DNA of 64,000 nucleotides, from NCBI GenBank assembly GCA_964035545.1, contig OZ037766.1:31402273-31466272 (forward strand), read 5' to 3'. The DNA comes from Bugula neritina (Eukaryota > Bryozoa > Gymnolaemata > Cheilostomatida > Bugulidae). Below are positions 1 through 13,800 of the stretch, in pieces. Each line of letters starts with the position of its first letter. Positions within the stretch are counted from its first letter, which is position 1. The translations under genes were made by a program, and so were the position numbers. Under the pieces are notes generated by a model. That model saw nothing but the letters and a program-made list of their open reading frames with translations, was not told the DNA's origin and ran no database searches.

Positions 1-1832
1 ACATACGAGCAAATGAGCCTTTTAAGACGGCTTTATAGTCAATTCCCAACGAATTTAATTTCACCATTGTGATTGCTATTATAATTATTGATACTGAAAA
101 TTTTATAACTTAAATTATATTAATATTTATTAATCTAATTCTATGACTATTGCAGTTGTTATAACTTTATTTTAAATTGATAGCCTTAATAAAACAAAAA
201 TTAACATAGAGTTTTGATTTCGACAATACAGTTATAAGTTATAGAAGTCAGGGTCAGTATAAACCATAAAAAGATAAATAACGGCAAACTTATACTAGAA
301 CTTCTATGCAACTGCTCGAAAAAGATACCGGAAATTAACTAATAGAGTAATATAAATTTATTACGCTTTATTCGAGTGTACAGTTTAATCGAGCTATTCA
401 AATGCGCGAAGGTTTATTCACAAGAGAAGAGACAACTGCTAACCTAAAACTAAACTGTCTTGTTGCTTGTATATTATTATTACTATTGTTATCAATATTA
501 GTATTATCACTATAATGTTATTATAATTGAATTTAATCATGTTCAATTCTACAGAGTTATCTTTCCTACGACACTTTGAATAGATAAAACCGGAAACTGG
601 GTGTGAGGTTCAAGTTGTGTATCAAAAGCAATAGTAATAATACTAATAGTTCGTAATCATTTTTGACATGGATGTAATAATAATAAGACTATAAGTATAA
701 GTATAACTATACGATAAAGATTAACTCTCAGTATAGGGATAGTGAAACTGATAGTCTATAAGTATAAGTAACTGTAACTGTCTAGTACTACTTGTAATTA
801 TACTGTAAATAATAACATACATGACACTGACAGTGACAGTCACAGAGTTAGAGTATCAGTATCAGTATGGCCATGGGACGGGTGATGGGTATCAGCATGA
901 GCATGAGTATAACACTTAATAACTATATCAATATCATTATCATTATGAGTTTATCTTAAAAGTTAAAACTAAAAGTATAAATATAGTCTATAAGTATAAT
1001 TATGAGTTATTTATAATTATTAACTATAAGTATAAGTAATAAAGTATAACATTAACTATCACTAAACTATTGACTATAAGTATATCTTGAGTATAACTAA
1101 TACTATAACTTAAACTTTAAACTTTTAGTATTAATATTAGTATTACTATTACTAGTATTAGTATTACATTTACGTCTAGTTTTACATTTACGTTTAGTTT
1201 TAGTATAACTATAAGTATTAATATTTAATAAGTATTATTATCAGTATTAGTATAAGTATTACTATTAGTATAACTATAAAATTAAGTGTAACTACAAATA
1301 AAAGACCCGGGCTCAGCCTGTTTCTTATAATTATAGTAATAATTAATTTAAATTATATTTAATTTGATTGTGATATTAATAGTAATTTTTAATTTAGTAA
1401 TTATAACCAATACACTAAATTTGTACTCATACTGTGATACTGTATTAGATTTAGTATAGCTATAAGATTTTCATACTGGTACTAATACTCAGTCTCAATC
1501 TCATACTCCTAGTGATACTGATAGTCATACTGAATCAGTATCAGTAACACTAACTGATACCAGGTCTTGTACTTGTAATACTAGTACTAGTACTACTAGT
1601 AGACATTAGTAGCAATAAACATAGTAGTAGTAGTGTGTATGTTATGGCTGCGTGGTTACTTATACTTTATTTGGGAGTGTACTACTTTAAGTCATAAACA
1701 CTCTCAGTGCCTGTTTTCAAATTTCCTTCTAATAAAAGTGCTATGAAACAGAATCTTTATTTTTCACATTTTTTTAGAGGTAAATGATGGCTGTCCACTA
1801 AATTTTACTATAGTTACAATTCAGTCAGGAGA
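1..1832. other. AT-rich 5' spacer with degenerate TAGTAT/AGTATA tracts
   Basis: No gene is recognised here. From about 640 to 1640 the DNA is dominated by degenerate short repeats of TAGTAT, AGTATTA and TATAAGTA type on both strands. Similar tracts recur near 20040-22500, 37930-38450 and 53560-54180. The last 100 bases before 1833 should hold the 5' UTR of the FCHSD gene. A possible splice acceptor (TATAG) lies near 1813, but I cannot fix a transcription start. Confidence 0.6.
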
Positions 1833-4800
1833 ATGCCCTCACCACCACCTCGAAAGGTATAGTTTTAGCAGCAGAATAATGAATTTTTTATGAATTGAAT
1901 TATTTGACGATTTTTAGACTAAAAATTTACAAAATTAATATTGTGCTAAGCTCAACAAGGAGAGCATGCAGTTTGGGTTTAAGCGTGTCATTAATATTAG
2001 AAAATAGATCTGTTGAGAAGATTATTGCTGAAATTTTACTTGCAGCGTTGTAACAGAATCAAGTGAGAAATTTTTTGCTTGTATGTGATAATCTATATGT
2101 TCGTTCCTAGGTCAAACCTGTAGTGTGGTTGAGAGATGTGCACGCTAAGCAATGCAATTCATTACAAGCCAGGGAACAACAACTCCTCGATATCATAGAA
2201 GATATTAGGTTAGTAGTTATAACTATGCTAATGTACCCAATAGCTGCTGTTAGAATTTGTTTTGGTGAGACTAGATATGTAGTCATTCTCCGTGATCTCA
2301 TATTTTACTTTGTCTGCGTTTTAGAGCTTATTCAAAGCAAAGAGCTGATGTGGAGAAACTATACTCTCAGGTAAGTTATGTTTCCTGTGATTACAATAAT
2401 TTGTCGGTTTGATAACAAATGCTCCACTGTGTATGGCTCCAGGGTCTCACAACTCCAGTCAATGTAGGTGTAGTAATGGAGAAATTGGGAAAAGCCTGTG
2501 TTCTGGATTAGAAATGTAGCATAAAATGTTATGTTTTCGAGAATTTCAACCCCAAACAAAAGTTTAACATTAACATTAAAAAACTTAGGCTATCTTAATT
2601 TCTCTACTGCTGTTCTTTAATTATCAAGTCATTTGATGAGAATATTCTATTTTGAGCAACTATAAGTATCTCCATACTTGAGGGAATAATTGTGGACTAG
2701 CAAGTTGTAAGTAGGCGCCTTTTCTAGCTAGTGCAGCCAATACTGTTTGTCTTGTAATAAAGTCCTTGTGTAGCTTGTCACTGGAGAATGTTGTTTAAAC
2801 AATCTGTCCAATGAAAGGGCAGTCTTATAATTGTTTTGACTAGCACAAAGTAAGGATATTAGCAGCAGTAGTCATGAACCTAAAAGAGCACCTCCATGAA
2901 TTGTATTATACTAATTAATTCAGCTGTGTGCCATAAGATTGTGAAATATATTAGTGTTGTGTGCTGGAAATAATATTAATTAAAACTGGCATGCTTTGTG
3001 AATACTTGCATTAAACTCTACTAAGTTCTTTGTTTAACTATTGCCAATGAACTCTGAGATAGAATCAATGACATCAGTCATAATTAGATATGGGAGGTCA
3101 TCGTGTTGTATTTAGAAATGAATTAAATTTGGAAGTTGATGAAAATTTTCAAATCGTAAGAAAAGTTTCATCCGAGTATGCTGTGTGTATACTGTGTGTT
3201 ATAATAGATGTCCCTGATTAATAAAGTTTGTCATCAAAATTTTCTCTGCCATTTTCGTAACAACCTTTGATGTAGCATGTATAATTATCTAAATGAGTCT
3301 TCTGTAGGCTGTAAAAGTCTCGCAATATGGTAAGGCAGCACTTTCAATCTATAAGCACCAGTAAGCATCAGTAAGCATCAGTAAGCATCAGTAAGCATCA
3401 GTAAGCATGTATTGCTCAAACTGGCAAGAATGAGCTAGCCTATGCTTTAAGGGCTTGCCACCAGCCTAAGTGTCTGGAATGTATATGTATAATTGTACAT
3501 GTAATAGTTTTGTTCTGTGCCAATCCCCAGCTAGATGTGTAATAGTAAATAGTAGCCCAGCTCTGTAACTGCCTTATATCATATAATAGATATTACTGAT
3601 GGGTATAAGCTTACATAAGTGATACAAGAATAAAGCTTCTTATCTCCTATCAGGAATCAAGATGATATTGTGCTAACAATACGAACACAATCCTGTATTG
3701 AAGGGCCACCTGAGTATTTCACATTCCAATCAATACACGAGCACTACTCCAATGGTGCATGTAGCCTTTTATTTATCAGACTGACAAAAACCAACTCACA
3801 ATGAAGCTAATTACTGTGATTCAACAAAGCAGTCCCAGTGAAAATTACTAGTATTGTTCCTCATACTTGCCATATGGAAATCTCTTTCACAACTTGTGCA
3901 CCTCAGTTGAGGTATTGTGTAAACTCATTCATGCTTTTACCTTATAAAAACATTGTAAAGGGGTTTGGTATTTCATTCTATGATTTAAGCTGTATGACTT
4001 CATGAATAAGTCAGTCATTCATGAAATGGGCTTGTCATTGTGACATATTGTGACATTGTGAGCTTTTTTCCTAGTAGAATTAAGTACAGTAGTAGAATAG
4101 CCACAAAAGTTTAGTTAGTGAGGGTGCTTGGAGGTGAATATATTTAATAACACACAAGGCTAAACTTTCATGGCAACAGTTAAAAAACCATGTGCTGACC
4201 AGAACACACAGTAGATCAAATTTGTGTTCGTTGCTCCTCAGTTAAATGGCTGGGGGGTGGGGTTTATTCATCCATAATTGCGACAAAAATAGTTCAATTT
4301 GATCCAGCTGTTTATGATGAGTTATTTTAACTTTTTACTTGCAGTCTTTACTAAAGTTATCTTCTCAATTTTTGGCGAAGAAAGAAATTTTTGCTATAGA
4401 GGAACAAAACCCAAATGATGACAACAGGCAAGTTTGCATTGTTACAGCATTAGCTGCAGTCAACTTCCATTTAGACTTTTTCATCTCCCAATTTTATCTG
4501 AACTCTGAAAAGGTGAACACATGTGTAGTTTGGGCATAGCCTCGGGCTTTAAGCCCCTAGTCCTGTGGAGAAATAGCCATAATTTACAGTCTACAGTGGA
4601 CACAGGTACAAGGGCTCAAGAGTTGTCCTTCCTTAGTAAACTGAGCTAACATCAGTAGGTGACTTGAAATGTAAAGTGGATGTTCAATGTCTATTTTAAA
4701 ATATTTGTATATGAATATAAATAGATACAACTGAAGCAATATTATTGGCATAATATTCTAGTTTACATAATAACCAATGTAAAGTATTGGAAACAATATT

Positions 4801-7800
4801 TTAGGCTTTTAATTGACTTCCAAAGAAATCTTGCACGCTTATTGGTTGCTTTTCTAATTCTCTGTATCTGATTGGCCGACAGGACTCTACAATCAGCATG
4901 GAGAAGCTGTCTGGAAGCAGTTGGTAAAGCTGGCAGCGTCAGATTGAAGGCTGCCGAGGTGTACGCACAGAACGTGTCGGAGAATTGCCGAGTGCTGAAG
5001 GTACACAAGGCCGCCTCCCTCAAGCGTGTAAGTATTTATTTACAAGTTCTCAGTCTATTTGATGAAATTCAAGTTTTCTCTGTGGTAGAAACTGTGATCT
5101 AGGGGTTAGGGTGCCTACTGAGTAAACACAAGGCCAGTGGTTCAATCCCCAGTGAGACCATTGGTGATGCTAGGAAGGGCATTCAGCCATGATTGCTCCT
5201 GTGCCACCATGGTTAAAAAGTAAAATCCTGCTTGAAAACCCCCTTTACATCCGGGTTCTCAGACCTGGCGACTATAAGCCCACATGAGTTTATTCAAGTA
5301 TTCCCTATAAAATATATCAGAGTAGTAGAAGTTAACGTATGCGATAGTCTGTTCAGTTGTTACCTGCAGGCCTTCGACCAACTCTCCTCCCTGCAAAGTG
5401 ACCTCGCTCAGGATGTCAAGGACTTTGGTGCTAAACTCAAGCAATACACCGACGATGAGATTCAGGCGTACGAAGCAAGAGCTAAGGCTAGCAGCGCTGA
5501 TCAGAGGTGAGACATCCTAATCCCCCCCCCGCCTTCTCCTGTAGAGTGAATGAACAGTGTCATAAGTTAGCTGTGTTCTTGTGTTGTTGTACTGCCTCAG
5601 TGAGGGGAGGGTACGAGGGCAGACTCTACATGTAATAGTGCTCCCAGTGTATCACACTTTTGTCAGCTCTTTCATACTTTTGTGGGGAAACAATGATATT
5701 CTAATTTCACCTGTCATAGTTAGAGTTACACTTGTAAGCATGGATATAGATATTTCTTGTTTTCAGGTTGAATAATAAAGACACGGGATTATTCTCTTCT
5801 GTCGGTACTCTCAAGAAATCTCAGGCAAAGGTATGTAATCTTTGCTCTTTCATATAGTGAGAGTGTGTTATACTCTTTATACTCTTTCATATAGTGAGAG
5901 TGTGTTATACTCTTTATACTCTATCATATAGTGAGAGTGTGTTATACTCTTTATACTCTATCATATAGTGAGAGTGTGTTATACTCTTTATACTCTATCA
6001 TATAGTGAGAGTGTGTTATACTCTTTATACTCTATCATATAGTGAGAGTGTGTTATACTCTTTATACTCTATCATATAGTGAGAGTGTGTTATACTCTTT
6101 ATACTCTATCATATAGTGAGAGTGTGTTATACTCTTTATACTCTATCATATAGTGAGAGTGTGTTATACTCTTTATACTCTATCATATAGTGAGAGTGTG
6201 TTATACTCTTTATACTCTATCATATAGTGAGAGTGTGTTATACTCTTTATACTCTATCATATAGTGAGAGTGTGTTATACTTTTTATACTCTATCATATA
6301 GTGAGAGTGTGTTATACTCTCCATACGCACAGTTCTGGGGGTATTGAAGTTGTTCAAACTGTTTGTATAGATTGAGGACAATAAGTCTCTCTGCTTATAT
6401 ATGTTTACCACCAGCTTTCGTCTTCAGTATTTTTATTTAGCAGTTTATAAAATTTGTAAATTCGTTAGAAAATTGCCTTTCACTTTACTCCTGGTTGTAT
6501 GGTTATTTAGATGTAATTTGTCTTTTAGCCTTGTGCCATTTTTAAAATTCCCGTTGCTACTAGATATAGCCTGTGTTCTATAACTTGATTTATTTCTCTT
6601 CCAGCTTTAAGGCAACCTATAGTGTGTATGGATTCAGTGAGTGCAACATCATTTTACTTGTTTACTGCTTACAGCTATTCCAATTTTATTTCTTGTTTCC
6701 TGTTCCTTCTCTCACTATAGGCTGATGATATGTTTCTGGTTAGCCTAAGTACCTACACAGTAGCCTCAGTGCCTATATAGTGTCGTATTTGTAGAGTCTA
6801 GCTAAGATGATGAACTGTAACGCCCAGTCATCTAGTTCGAGGAACACCTACCTGCTGGAACTCGCCGCTGTCAATGCTCATACCAGCAAGCTGCACACCA
6901 AGCACCTGCCGGCTCTCTTCAAAGTATGTATCCATATTTCCTGCTTTTCTTCTGCTAACAGTTCGGTTTACGGAACTGTTTAGTTGAATATAGAATTCAG
7001 TCGGCGTGAATGGCTCAGGTTTCATAGAGCTCCTGTCTTTTATTCAGGAGGCTGATTTCACATTTTCCTGTTTCACAATATTCTCACTTTTCTTTTACTT
7101 TAGGAACTTGTAAGTATAAACTTGTAAAAGCTAATGATTCGTTTATTTTTTATTGAATTCTTTAATTCATCCATTTATTGAGTTCACTGATTTGTGATTG
7201 AGCTATGATTTTATTGATGCGCTCCAACCCATGCTGGGTGTGAATATTATATAATGTCATGTGACAACTGTGACAGGTGGTGTAGGATGATGACATGCAG
7301 CATCATGTGACAGGTGTCCTGTGGTGGAGGAACAGAATCTAGTTGTTGCCACCACTTTAGAAATATAGATAATTTGCTCACAGAGCTAAAAGCTGATTGG
7401 CTGCATCGCGGTGGTTCACTAACTTGGTATCTCTCCACATCTCCCATTTCTTGCTATCGCACCCTATCTTAAATCTTATTGGCCTAATGTTATCTCCCTT
7501 GTCCTAGTATATTATTTCCTCTTGTCCTTCTCATCTATGATTATCTCCTCTTGTTTTATGGCTTTAATGTCTAATGTGGGAAAAGAACACATAAGAAGAA
7601 GATAAGCCTGGTTGACAGAATAATACTGCAGCTGGTTAAGATGCCCTTGTCTTTCTCTCTACCTTTACTTATCATATCTGTTATGTTATATCCATTGTCT
7701 ACGGTCTTATATGCTCTGTTATCTCTCGCATATCTGTTGTTATCTCCTCTTTCCATCATTTAATGTTCTTTCTTTTTACTCGTTCGGGAAATTGTCTTCC

Positions 7801-10800
7801 CCTTCTACAGCCTAATATAACGTCTCAATAGCCAGCGAAACTACCCCTTATGATATTTTAGAGTTTAGACGACGGTGTATACGACCAGCTCTCCTCGTGT
7901 CTCTCTACGCTCGCCCAGACGGAGATAGACTGTAACACAGAAATACAGACGCCCCACCATCAAGTGGTGTCGGACTGTGCCAAGGTCACGCCTCAGTATA
8001 ACTTAGATTGCTTTCTACAGGCTAACCCTGTATTCTCTGAACAAGTTACATTCCACTTTGAACCGGTCCAGGATGACCCCGTAAGTAGAGTTGGCTTTCA
8101 CAATAGGTCCTCGGCTACACACTGTTTTATTTTCTCTGAATTATTATTATTACATATACTATACGTAGGTAAATATTATATATACTATACGCAGGTAAAT
8201 ATCACATATGCTATACGCAGGTAAATATTACATATACTATACGCAGGTAAACTACTTAACTACTGAAAATGATGAGCAGCAGAAACTTGAGAAAACCACT
8301 CAGATGTGGGCAAGAAAAGTGGCTCGTGAGACCAAATCATTGGCGGACCTGCACGACAAAATGAACCAATTAACAAACAGAACCGGGTCTACTCAGGTAT
8401 GCGTTACGTCACGCCATCATACTGGAGTTGTTGTCTCTTTGGGAATTACCAAGGAAAATTGGCGCAAAAGATGTGACTTTTTGAAAAGATTTAATAAATA
8501 AATTAGTTTTTGCTTTTCATATACATACAACTGTTTGTTAATCAGAGTTGTGCCCTCTTTGTGGCAGCACGCTGTTATAATCCTTTTCAATGCCCTAGAA
8601 TCCTTCAACTGATATAGCCTTGGAGGCAGAGCTGTTGAAAGTGCAGACATACATAAGACGTGGTGAAATAGCTAAACTAAAAGCTGAGGCTAGACTGGAA
8701 CTACTCCGCAGTGCTGACAGTAAGTTGGTTTCTCGAAGTCAGCAGCTGTGATTATTATTGTGTGTTATTCTATAAGCCAGTTTTCTATAGACAATATAAT
8801 GCATTATGGGGGGCGGGGTGGCCGCTCTCAGCCTTTGTTAATGGAAATAAATTGGATCAGTTTTTAACTTATAGGAACTATTCTACTAGAACTTTATTGT
8901 GTCATGTTTCACCAGTTTTTAGTGAAGTATTTGGAGTTGTGTGATTCTGCAGTAACTGCTATTAGAATAACTGAGGGAATATACTGTTTGGTGTGTCACA
9001 GTGCCAGTTGACGAGATACTAACTCAGGTGACGAAGGAGCACGAGTCTATTTCCGACACTCATAGTCTCACTTCCCGGGACAGCAGTCTGCACAGCTTCG
9101 ACACCTTCGACTCCTCAGCAGACAACCTTGACACCCTGAAGAGACACAGCTACATTCCTGGCACGGTGTCCGACCCGGCCAACTGGACTTCTCTCAGCTC
9201 GCTCAATAACAACCAACAAGACAGTCTCTCCACCAATCAGGAGTCGGCTCTCTTCAGGGCTCAAGTTATATATGATTACACGGTAATATTCACTGTTGCA
9301 CTTAGAGTAATGTTTAGCAAGTTGTACTAGCTGTTGCATTGTCTCCTGTGTCAGTGTGTTAATCATTATAGCACCTAATCTTCAGCAAGTTTTTAATATA
9401 CTGTCTTTTGTACAGCAAATGGCTATCCCTTAGTGTGTCCAGGTCAGTGTAAGCAGAAGGTTTATAGCTAGGAATTTCTCTCAAATTCAATAAATGATTT
9501 GGTCGGGTGTCTTTGTGACCCACCGGTTTGTTAAAGCAGGAAGTTTTCAAGAATTTAGTGCTCCGTCCTTTTTTATAGAGCACTTTATTGCACTACAGAG
9601 CTACTTATAGCTGTGATTTCAGCCCTTGTTGTGTATGACATATATTAGATACTTTCAACTGTTTCAACTTCAAGAGTTGCAGTTTCTATATATGCTTATT
9701 CTCAGTGTTATTATACCAGCATAATGTCATGTTATTATTATAATGCAAGTCTAAATGTTGTCTCCACTGGGATGTCTTCTATGTTTATTCAATTTGATTC
9801 TTCAGGCATGTCAGCAGGATGAGTTGAGTCTAGCAGAGGGAGAAATCATCTCTATTCTAGACCATGGATCCGGGGATGGCTGGCTGAAAGTAAGCATTCC
9901 TCTATCTATATCTACAAGTATGGCTGCACTAGTACTTCCTGTCTCTCCGAGGTTTTACTCTGTCTGTGCGTCTTATGTCTGAAGTTTTCTCTCCGCAGGC
10001 GTGCAACTCCAATGGAGACATCGGAATGGTTCCCGAGAATTATATAGAGCGGTATGAAGACGTAGCCTCGCTGAACGAGAACAACAATCAGTCAGTTGAG
10101 GAAGCGGTACCCCCTCCCCCACTTCCTGTAGACTACAGTTCTCATACACCTCTACCACCATCTGTGCCCCCTCCTCCTATTGATACTCCGGTCCTGCCCC
10201 ATGTTGGTACGTTTCTCCTCATTGTTTTCAGCATTATTTAAACTTCTAAAGTATATTTATGTATTTGTATTTGCTATTTGTTATGAATGTATTTTTCTGC
10301 TATATTAACTGTTTGAATTTCCAGATTTTTATGGCCGTTTTCTCTTTTTGTCAGAAGTCTGCAAATAAATGCAACTTTAGGCCTATGACTTTATCCAAAT
10401 TAAAAAACTCAAATAATACATATAACAACTAATACTTATTAGAAATTAGGAAACACAACTGTCATTTCTTAAGAAAGCTATGTCCCTCACTCAGCATTTA
10501 ACTGACTTCCTCTTGCCCAGCACACTGATACGTTTGATCAGAAAGGCTCATGTATTTTCAATCTGACCAACAATGTCTGGTATAGCGTATGTCTTGTATA
10601 TTGTCACCCCTGTACTCTGTAGGTATAGGGTATGTCCGGGCAATATGTGACTATACGGCCGAAGGAGAAGACGAGATTTCATTTGCTGCAGGGCAGCTCA
10701 TAGTCTTACTCAGTCAGGATGAAAACGGTAAGACTAATTTATTTACAATAAATAATTGAGATTTGTCCCTTCTTGTTTGGTCATCTGATTTCTAGTGTTG

Positions 10801-13800
10801 ATGTTGTTTTTGCTTTTCATCTCGCAGCATATTGTTTGTAGTAATGCTTAGTGAGATTTATTCTGTGCTCGTAATTCTTATAGTGTTGGAAGAAGCAGCA
10901 ATATTTGATTATAAGTTTAGTTATAAGACATCTTTTAACCGTGTTTGTTGTATATATGAGTTGAGAATAATTTCTTCTATCACATGTAACAGCCATTCTT
11001 ATTGGCTGTTGACAGTTACAGAGTTATCCTGTAATAGTTGTGGTAACACACTCCTTACATCTTTTCCTTGTTGATATTTATTATACTGCCAGTGTTTTTA
11101 CTCTTCCCTGTTGATCACTTTTGCTAGGAATTGACGATGGTTACTGGAAAGGAGAAGCGGATGGAGTTCAGGGGTTGTTTCCTTCCATAGTGGTGGAGGA
11201 AGTTGACATGCCCCCTCCCTCTACAGCCTCAGATACTCAGCAGGTGAGAGTAGGAAACTTAGGCTCTATCACTGATTCTCTTGCTCTTTTATAGAAATAT
11301 TTAATGTGAGTTGGGGGAGGTGTCAACATGCTCCCCGCTCTCTAGCACACACCTCAGGCTATGCTGACAATATATTTTTTGCCTTGTAGCTCACTAGACT
11401 GTGATCCTATAACTACAACCACCTTCTCATGTTATATACTCACTCAGGTACATATTTCCTACACACCACCCTGTATGCTGACCCCAGGTCAAAGGGGCCG
11501 GCCCTAGTGCAAAGGGGCTGACCTTCAAGATGTGTTCAACTGTTGGAATGTCAAATAGCATAGCCTTTCTTCTTTCCTTTAGACTTGCTGTTAATTCTGT
11601 GGAGCTGAGGCTGCATGATTCCTACTTCTACTTTTATTACTAATAGCTGTATGATGCTAACAACTATCTTGTAAATTACACAACAGCTTTAAGTTTCACA
11701 CTCTGTCACCGATGTTGTATATATGCACCCCTTCTAGTGCTTAGATCTTCTGTTTATGTCTAACAGTACAAGCTGGCCCTCAAGATGTGTTGTGAACTAT
11801 GCATATAACTATATGAACATACATAACTATACAAGTAGCGACATATCACTAGATATTTGGGATTGTCTCCTTTCGCACGTATTCTCTTCTTGTCTGTTGT
11901 ATTTCTTCTCTATTGTTCTCTTTGTTGTCAATGTGAAAGTTTTATCCTTTTTGCTCTTGGCCAGCTGTTGAAATATGCGGATTGTAAGAAATGGAATATG
12001 ACCTTATGATTCAGTTGTCGTAATTAATTCTACTACATTATGGAATGTCTTGAAGATCTGATTTACATGCTTTTAGCCTGGTGATATAAATCTTTCTTTC
12101 TAGTGTCTGTCACAACATGCCTGCAGGAGCAAATAATTCCCAATCAGTATCATAGCTGCTTTTTAAAGATGTTGATCTCAGAGTTGTCTCCTCTCCACTT
12201 GTCAGTTATACTGTATTTGTTAGGAGTTGTTTCACCTCTGCTTTGCTGACCCATCTTACAGCTGCTGCAAAAGGCAGTGCTCTACCAGTTTTCTATTTCA
12301 TATATATATAATTGCTAAAGCATTCTTCCACGGCTGTTTACAGTTTATATAATGATAGTTAGGGAGACCCAGTTAGAAATTGAAATAAGAAATATTGAAA
12401 TAAATGCAACAAATTAGTTGCGGCTGAGAATCATAACTGCACAGCACTACTAATTATCTGCCTGGTGAAACAAACCACTACAATTGTTGTGTGTCAAAGA
12501 TACTGCTGTATCTCGAGTGGAGTCCATTGACCAGTCAAAGGTTGTATAACTGAATGGGAAGATGTTATATGATGGTATAATCATACACTGAGAATGTTGG
12601 TGACACAAAATGTTGTTTATTCTGTGTATTCATTCTAGATGACTCATTGGCTATTAGCTAGATAGTGTTTTTCCTGATTCCTATATGAAGTATTCATGTC
12701 ACTAGAAATAATGGTTCTTGTAGAAAGTATAGCCACTGGTACCTAAATTCCATAGCAGTACATCTGTATAACATGGTATTATGAATACTAGTCACCTGGG
12801 ATATACCAGCTGGTCTCCTTACTATAATATATTATTGCATTATTTATATGAGAAAGTAATCTATAACTGTTATTATCTGCTATATGTTGTGTAACATGAT
12901 CAATGATCCGAAACAATCAGATCTATTTAATGCATGACTAACACTCTATAACCAGGGTCTACTGTTACTAACAAACTGTTACAGTCTGTCTTCACAACCC
13001 CCTCTATACAGTTCTGGCACTCTGGCTATTCTAATTCATGTCCCCAGTAGTTGTGAAAATTGCTTACTACTTCATTTCTTCTGCGGTGCCTCGAGCAGAT
13101 GGCTGTTGACGCATTCAGTTGGGCTGTTTCCACACCATTTTCTAGTGATAAAATGGCCGTTGTAGGTCGAAGGCCGGCTTACTCCTGGAGCCATCACAAG
13201 AAACCACTAAGAAGAGTTACGGTAATAGAATACTTTACTTTCTAGAATGTTCTGGGTTCAGCTCTCCTTGTTGGCCATCGGCTGGGCTGGTATTCTCTCT
13301 CTCTCTGGGTCAAGGACTCTCCTGCATGTCATATATACTAATCTTGTCTTGGTTTTCTCTGTCTAATATTTCATATAATTCGACCTTTGCCTTTTAAAGA
13401 ACTGATGAGCTATTTTGGTCTACTGTATTGGATTTCTTTGCCATATTTATTACACAGCATGCTATATCTCTTGTCTGTTTAATTCATTCCAGAGGTAGTG
13501 TGCCATTGAACTCATTCCAAAATGAATTTCTAAAAACTTGATTGTTTTTTAAAATAGTAATTATAATAATTTACAAGTAAGTTAGTTAGTTACTTTACTT
13601 GCTGCACAAGGAAGAATGGTGAACTAGAGATAAACTTTACTATTTGCAATTGTTAACATATTGTGGTATTGTATTATAACATTTTCTTCCCATTTAAATG
13701 TTCACAATTATCATTGTACTTCATAACAATTGGTATCTCATTCCCCATCAACATGAGCCCTTGAATGATGCATTGGGTAACCTCTATCAGTAATTAGAAT

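Noticed and set aside
5095-5170. Functional tRNA gene
   Set aside because: A B-box is present but no cloverleaf with acceptor stem could be drawn; a SINE fits better.
5846-6321. Regular array considered as CRISPR-like
   Set aside because: Units are head-to-tail with no unique spacers, and the sequence is animal nuclear DNA. The same applies to the other arrays.
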